Of a DNA stretch of 19,493 bases, positions 15,850-19,493 are shown piece by piece. The position numbers and the translations under genes were made by a program. Each line of letters opens with the position of its first letter. Within the stretch, counting starts at the first letter, position 1. Where the stretch lies: assembly GCA_937958345.1 (NCBI GenBank), contig CALGNW010000143.1, positions 1 through 19,493 on the forward strand, given 5' to 3'. This DNA is from an uncultured Neomegalonema sp. Its GTDB lineage: Bacteria > Pseudomonadota > Alphaproteobacteria > Rhodobacterales > Rhodobacteraceae. Below the pieces are notes generated by a model. The model saw only the letters and a list, made by a program, of their open reading frames with translations, was not told the origin of the DNA and ran no database searches.

Positions 15850-15875
15850 CTGATCCCGACCGCAGCCGGGATCAG
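15850..15875 (-). other. intercistronic hairpin between soxA and the hydrolase-cytochrome gene
   Basis: Perfect 9-bp arms CTGATCCCG (15850-15858) and CGGGATCAG (15867-15875) with an eight-base loop lie 16 bases beyond the soxA stop. On the minus-strand transcript the stem is followed by GGTTTGTC, which is not a real T-run. It may stabilise the soxXA mRNA end or reduce read-through into the downstream genes. Confidence 0.55.
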
Positions 15876-15891
15876 ATCATCGGTACAGCAA

Positions 15892-16722
15892 TCAGTTGCG
15901 AACCGCCGGTGTCTCGATCGGCAAGCCGTTACCGCGCCAGGATGTGTATAGTTCAAGCGCGAGAAAATCGTCTTCTCCGACTTTGAACGGTTCGGCGCGG
16001 ATATTTTTCATACAGCCCTTGAACCGGCGGTGAGTCGAACCGACTCCCTGCCATTTCATCCGGTATGTCGGAAAACCATTTGTCTGCCCTTGGCTCAGGT
16101 GATCGGCGCGGATGTAATTGCCATAGTTATCTTCGTGGCAATGCGCACACGACATGTCGAGCTGACCATATCGCGTGTAATACATTTCCTTACCGCGCTC
16201 GAACAGAGCCTCGGCATCACCATCCACAACAACATTCACCGGCTCACCCCGATCCGCATGGCGGACAAGTACCGTCATACCCAACAGATCCGGCTTGTCA
16301 TATTTCCAAGCCTTCGCTCCCATTCGTTCGGTGCGACAGTGATTGATCTGATTCTCGATATTGCGAAACGCGCGATGGTCGCCCTTTTCAGTAAACTTGG
16401 GATAGGTTGATCCGACCCCCTGCATCGCCTCCAACGGATCATCACCGTGACAATCCGCGCAGGATTTTTCGGCGCTGCCCTCGGCAACCGACCATTGGTC
16501 CGCCGCCTGATCGAGCAGCAGCATTCCCGGATTTTCGAAATCGTCGTCCTGGGTTTCCTGCGTAGACTTAATGCGGAATTCATAGCCCGAAATAACCTCG
16601 GTCAGCGGGCTGTCTTCGCTTGTCGGTTCAACGGCTTTATAACCATCCGCCAACTCGGCAACGGCATAACTTGCTCCGGTCAACATCGCCGCACCGGCGA
16701 GGATCGAAATGACTCGTTTCAT
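15892..16722 (-). CDS. soxA: SoxA, dihaem cytochrome c of SoxXA
   Basis: Catalytic subunit of SoxXA, which oxidatively couples thiosulfate to the SoxY cysteine in the periplasm. The protein has 276 residues with a signal peptide (MKRVISILAGAAMLTGASYAVA). Haem sites CADCH (88-92) and CAHCH (192-196) make it a dihaem SoxA. Cys237 in RFKGCMKNIRAEPF is the conserved active-site cysteine that ligates haem and becomes a persulfide; WQGVGSTHRR before it is typical. The start at 16722 has AAAGGAA upstream and lies 16 bp after the soxX stop; the longer open frame to 16845 lies inside soxX and was rejected. Confidence 0.96.
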   Translation of the reverse strand: MKRVISILAGAAMLTGASYAVAELADGYKAVEPTSEDSPLTEVISGYEFRIKSTQETQDDDFENPGMLLLDQAADQWSVAEGSAEKSCADCHGDDPLEAMQGVGSTYPKFTEKGDHRAFRNIENQINHCRTERMGAKAWKYDKPDLLGMTVLVRHADRGEPVNVVVDGDAEALFERGKEMYYTRYGQLDMSCAHCHEDNYGNYIRADHLSQGQTNGFPTYRMKWQGVGSTHRRFKGCMKNIRAEPFKVGEDDFLALELYTSWRGNGLPIETPAVRN

Positions 16723-16738
16723 GGCGTGTTCCTTTCGA

Positions 16739-17197
16739 TCACTCTTTGAGAGTCTGGAGATAGGCGACAACATCTTCGACCTGTTGCGCCGACAGGATTG
16801 TCTTTCCGGCGAACTTTTCAGCCGAACGGTTTGTCCCGCCGGCACGATAGAACGACGGCATTATCGTATCCGGCAGTTCGGACTTCGGATTTACGATACG
16901 GGCGCGCAGTTCCCCTACGCTATAAACATCGGCGACACCATCAAGCGCCGGCCCGACCTCGCCATGGAACTGTTCCGTGTCCAGCAAGTCCGTGACCATA
17001 TGACAAGCCAGACAGTTTCCTTGTTTGCGATTTGCAAATATCGCACGGCCCGTTTCTGGATCACCGGCCTTTTCAGTCAGCGGTGTATCAAGTGCACCTT
17101 CGACGATTTTTACGTCGCCCGGTGCAATTTCCGCTGCGCCCGCGCCACTTGCCAGCCCGCAAAAAATAGCGACGGCGACTGCATGCCTCAGCTTCAT
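16739..17197 (-). CDS. soxX: SoxX, monohaem cytochrome c of SoxXA
   Basis: Electron-accepting partner of SoxA, 152 residues. The signal peptide ends around AGAA (residue 22). The single haem site CLACH is at 62-66, and Met113 in TIMPSFY is the likely axial ligand. GEVGPALDGVADVYSVGELRARIVNPK between them is characteristic of SoxX. The start has GGGAGGA a few bases upstream. It is the first gene of the eleven-gene minus-strand sox run and is divergent from soxS across about 100 bp that contains a candidate SoxR operator. Confidence 0.96.
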   Translation of the reverse strand: MKLRHAVAVAIFCGLASGAGAAEIAPGDVKIVEGALDTPLTEKAGDPETGRAIFANRKQGNCLACHMVTDLLDTEQFHGEVGPALDGVADVYSVGELRARIVNPKSELPDTIMPSFYRAGGTNRSAEKFAGKTILSAQQVEDVVAYLQTLKE

Positions 17198-17237
17198 AAA
17201 ATCCTCCCAGTAAGCTTTTTGCTTTTCCGTTTCACTA

Positions 17238-17253
17238 ATTCGTGACGTAGATT
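17238..17253. promoter_or_regulatory. degenerate second SoxR-type site
   Basis: ATTC-N8-GATT, one base away from the palindromic ATTC-N8-GAAT form, begins exactly 24 bp to the left of the perfect site. The spacing suggests a second repressor dimer on nearly the same DNA face, nearer the soxX side. Confidence 0.35.
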
Positions 17254-17261
17254 GGGGAAAA

Positions 17262-17277
17262 ATTCAAGAGTATGAAT
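17262..17277. promoter_or_regulatory. candidate SoxR operator between soxS and soxX
   Basis: An exact ATTC-N8-GAAT inverted repeat lies 21 bp before the soxS start and 64 bp before the soxX start. This half-site and spacing are what is known for SqrR, the persulfide-responsive ArsR repressor of Rhodobacter capsulatus and close relative of SoxR. One site here could control both divergent units. Promoter -10/-35 boxes could not be assigned with confidence. Confidence 0.6.
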
Positions 17278-17298
17278 GAAATAAAATCGGAGGCACGA

Positions 17299-17688
17299 AT
17301 GCTAAGGCTAATCATCTTCGCCACGACTCTCTGCGTGCCGGTACAGGCCGCGGAACTCGTGATGTTCGAAAGCGACATCTGCCCGTTTTGCGAAAAATGG
17401 GATGACGATCTAGCGGGCGTTTATCCGAAAACATCCGAGGGAAAGCGGGCCCCACTGCGCCGCGTGGACAATGATTTACCCTTGCCCGACGACCTTGGCG
17501 GCGTCCGCCCGATCCGCTACACACCAACTTTTGTGCTGGTCAATGAGGGCGTCGAAATCGGTCGCGTGACCGGTTATAACAGCGAGGATTTTTTCTGGGG
17601 GTTGCTCGGGGAACTCATCAAAAAGCTCCCCGAAGAAGATCATCAGGAGGGGCGCGTCAACGAAAACACATCAAAGACCGTCGAGTAA
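17299..17688 (+). CDS. soxS: SoxS, periplasmic thioredoxin-like protein
   Basis: A 129-residue thioredoxin-fold protein, divergent from soxX. A signal peptide covers about residues 1-18 (ending PVQAA). The redox motif CPFC is at 28-31 and the cis-proline loop TPTF at 75-78. RYTPTFVLVNEGVEIGRVTGYNSEDFFWGLL is typical of SoxS, which keeps Sox proteins, probably the SoxY cysteine, in an active state in Paracoccus. The ATG at 17299, with CGGAGG eight bases upstream, was chosen over an in-frame ATG at 17272. The hydrophilic C-terminal tail after residue 112 overlaps the convergent flavin reductase gene by 46 bp. SoxV, its usual electron donor, is not in this window. Confidence 0.9.
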   Translation: MLRLIIFATTLCVPVQAAELVMFESDICPFCEKWDDDLAGVYPKTSEGKRAPLRRVDNDLPLPDDLGGVRPIRYTPTFVLVNEGVEIGRVTGYNSEDFFWGLLGELIKKLPEEDHQEGRVNENTSKTVE

Positions 17689-18251
17689 TCGTGATAACCC
17701 AACCTCGCCAAAGGGTTATAGCTGCCGACGTCAAGTTTGCCGTCTTTGATCGCCGCGTCTGCAATGTGAACGCCGACGACTTCACCATAAATCACCGTGT
17801 ATCCCGGCTGGCCATTCGGTCCGGGCAGCGGCAGCGAGTCGAAAAGCTTGCACTCCATCGCCACCGGCGCATCTGCAATGCGCGGCGGCTTGACCAGCGT
17901 TGACGGCGCCTTTGCAAGACCCGCCGCTTCGAATTCATCAACATCCGCCGGATAACCGCCGGAAGACACGTTCATGGCATCCCGCATTTCATGGGCGACA
18001 ACGTGAATGACAAACTCCCCGGTGGCGAGACAGTTCGCGCGCGTGTCCTTGTTTTGCGATGGAGTCGGGGGGGCGCAGGAAAACATCACAATCGGCGGAA
18101 CGTCGCTAACGCCATTGAAAAAACTGAAGGGTGCAAGGTTCGCCACCCCGTCCTCGCTTAGGGTCGAAACCCACGCAATGGGACGCGGAGCAATAATCGC
18201 TTTGAACGGATTGTAGGGAAGGCCGTGGCCGTCTTTGGGTTCGTAGAACAT
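17643..18251 (-). CDS. flavin reductase-family FMN-binding protein
   Basis: A 202-residue protein of the split-barrel flavin reductase family. It has PFKAIIAPRPIAWVSTLSEDGVANLAPFSFFNGVSDVPPIVMFS at the N-terminal flavin-binding region, then KDTRANCLATGEFVIHVV, ending in ARLGYHDYSTV. Members reduce FMN with NAD(P)H or simply bind flavin; the partner enzyme is not evident. It lies 41 bp downstream of matB on the same strand and is probably co-transcribed with it. Its 3' end overlaps soxS by 46 bp. There is no reason to link it to sulfur oxidation beyond position. Confidence 0.88.
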   Translation of the reverse strand: MFYEPKDGHGLPYNPFKAIIAPRPIAWVSTLSEDGVANLAPFSFFNGVSDVPPIVMFSCAPPTPSQNKDTRANCLATGEFVIHVVAHEMRDAMNVSSGGYPADVDEFEAAGLAKAPSTLVKPPRIADAPVAMECKLFDSLPLPGPNGQPGYTVIYGEVVGVHIADAAIKDGKLDVGSYNPLARLGYHDYSTVFDVFSLTRPS

Positions 18252-18292
18252 TTATTTCCTCTTACCGGCCCTCGCCGGAGATCAACGCTAAA

Positions 18293-19493
18293 TCAGGCAA
18301 ACAACGCGGCATGTGCATCGCGCAAGACATTTTTTTGCACTTTTCCCATGGTATTGCGAGGCAGTGCCTCACTGAAAAATACCCGCTTCGGCTGTTTGAA
18401 CTTCGCCAGCTTATCCTCTAGCGCGGCGAGGATTGTCGACTCGTCCGTTCCGTTGCCGACGACAATCGCAACCACCGCCTCGCCAAAATCGGGATGCGGT
18501 ACGCCGATCACGGCAGACTCCGTGACACCCGACATATCGTCGATCACACTCTCGACTTCCTTCGGGTAAACGTTAAAGCCGCCGGTGATGATCAGATCTT
18601 TGCCGCGCCCGACGATAATGACATAGCCGTCCTCGTCGATCATGCCGAGATCGCCGGTGATGAAGAAGCCGTCCTCGCGCATTTCTTCTTTGGTCTTCTC
18701 CGGCATCCGCCAATAGCCTTTGCAGACATTGTCGCCGCGCACTTCGATTGTTCCGATCTCGCCTGCCGCGACAGGCTGCCCGCTTTCGTCAACGATCCGC
18801 AGATCGACCCCCGGCAACGGAAAACCCACGGTTCCGGCGCGGCGCTCGGCGCCATAAGGGTTTGAGGTATTCATGTTGGTTTCGGTCATGCCGTAACGCT
18901 CGAGGATACGATGGCCCGTTCGTTCCTCGAACGCGCGATGGGTTTCCGCCAGTAAGGGTGCCGACCCGGACGTAAACACGCGCATATGAGCGGTCGCTTC
19001 CTTGGTAAAGCCGTCATGCCCGAGCAACCGCGTATAGAATGTCGGCACACCCATCATGGCCGTCGCATTCGGCAAATGCTCGATCACCGTATCAGCATCA
19101 AACTTCGAAAGAAAAATCATCTGACTGCCGCTTTTCATCACCGTATTGCTCGCGACGAATAAGCCGTGCGTATGATAGATCGGCAGAGCGTGGATCAGCG
19201 TATCCTTGTAGGTAAACTGCCATTCACGCACCAAAGTCTCCGCATTCGACAGCAGGTTTCTGTGCGACAGCATCGCGCCCTTTGAACGGCCCGTCGTGCC
19301 TGACGTGTAAAGGATCGCCGCAAGATCATCGGGATCGCGAGGGACATTCTCGAAACTCAGCGGCTGCGCATCCGCGGCATCAAAAAACGTTCCGGCACTT
19401 AGATCAGGCGAGCGCCAGACGCCAAAGCTATCAAGATGACAGCGGTATTTCTCGGCAATGCCGACATAACCGTCCAGTGATTTCGGATCACAC
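18293..19493 (-). CDS. matB: malonyl-CoA synthetase, N-terminus beyond right edge
   Basis: Activates malonate to malonyl-CoA using ATP. About 399 C-terminal residues are visible of roughly 500; the frame stays open to the right edge, so the ATG at 19273 (MLSHRN) is internal. The AMP-binding loop YTSGTTGRSKGAMLSHRN spans that codon. ALPIYHTHGLFVASN and ERYGMTETNMNTSNPYGAERRAGTVG are characteristic of MatB rather than general acyl-CoA ligases. GDLGMIDEDGY and GRGKDLIITGGFNVYPKEVE mark the hinge, and the catalytic lysine is in PRNTMGKVQKN. A malonyl-CoA decarboxylase (matA) is the expected partner but is not in view. Confidence 0.92.
   Translation of the reverse strand, partial: CDPKSLDGYVGIAEKYRCHLDSFGVWRSPDLSAGTFFDAADAQPLSFENVPRDPDDLAAILYTSGTTGRSKGAMLSHRNLLSNAETLVREWQFTYKDTLIHALPIYHTHGLFVASNTVMKSGSQMIFLSKFDADTVIEHLPNATAMMGVPTFYTRLLGHDGFTKEATAHMRVFTSGSAPLLAETHRAFEERTGHRILERYGMTETNMNTSNPYGAERRAGTVGFPLPGVDLRIVDESGQPVAAGEIGTIEVRGDNVCKGYWRMPEKTKEEMREDGFFITGDLGMIDEDGYVIIVGRGKDLIITGGFNVYPKEVESVIDDMSGVTESAVIGVPHPDFGEAVVAIVVGNGTDESTILAALEDKLAKFKQPKRVFFSEALPRNTMGKVQKNVLRDAHAALFA

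Noticed and set aside
16709..17245. 178-codon open frame on the plus strand across soxX
   Set aside because: It is antisense to soxX and its promoter region; no domain, and it would run into the soxS leader.
18293..19273. A complete short AMP-binding protein starting at the ATG at 19273
   Set aside because: The codons to the right remain open to the window edge and encode the TSGTTGRSKG ATP-binding loop, so this is an internal methionine of a longer MatB.

Overview
The window looks like chromosome of an alphaproteobacterium, most likely a Rhodobacterales (Roseobacter-type) species. The protein families, the moderately GC-rich sequence, the tight gene packing and a complete Sox thiosulfate-oxidation set all point that way; this is inference, with no rRNA or other marker to confirm it. 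No tRNA, rRNA, CRISPR array, insertion sequence or phage gene was seen, and no gene-free stretch exceeds about 200 bp.

Left part (1-6855), ordinary and accessory genes: the 3' end of a large secreted SdrD-B/DUF11 repeat protein; argH, convergent with it; a tlpA-like thioredoxin divergent from argH; a cytochrome b561 and a YceI protein (a common pair); a 3-hydroxybutyryl-CoA dehydrogenase; and, divergent from that, a uronate dehydrogenase translationally coupled to a small ArsC/Spx-family protein. A 10-bp-arm inverted repeat closes this part.

Central part (6910-17688), sulfur oxidation: eleven genes run on the minus strand in the order soxX, soxA, an alpha/beta-hydrolase fused to cytochrome c, fccB (soxF-like flavoprotein), soxR, soxT, soxY, soxZ, soxB, soxC, soxD. 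soxS is divergent from soxX. SoxYZ carries the substrate on the C-terminal GGCGG cysteine, SoxXA conjugates thiosulfate to it, SoxB hydrolyses off sulfate and SoxCD oxidises the sulfane sulfur. SoxT probably imports a sulfur compound, SoxS keeps the system reduced, and the flavocytochrome pair would oxidise sulfide. Against the Paracoccus order (soxRS-VWXYZABCDEFGH) the cluster is rearranged: soxV, soxW, a free-standing soxE, soxG and soxH are not in the window.

The most unusual gene is at 14633-15787. It occupies the place of the cytochrome subunit of flavocytochrome c sulfide dehydrogenase, but joins a full-looking serine hydrolase to a monohaem cytochrome domain. Regulation also shows in the sequence. 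SoxR has cysteines at positions 41 and 107 like the persulfide sensor SqrR, and an exact ATTC-N8-GAAT site lies between soxS and soxX. Three perfect hairpins sit between genes of the long operon (soxA/hydrolase, fccB/soxR, soxZ/soxB) and may divide its mRNA.

Right part (17643-19493): a flavin reductase-family protein and the 3' part of a malonyl-CoA synthetase (matB) that runs off the right edge.
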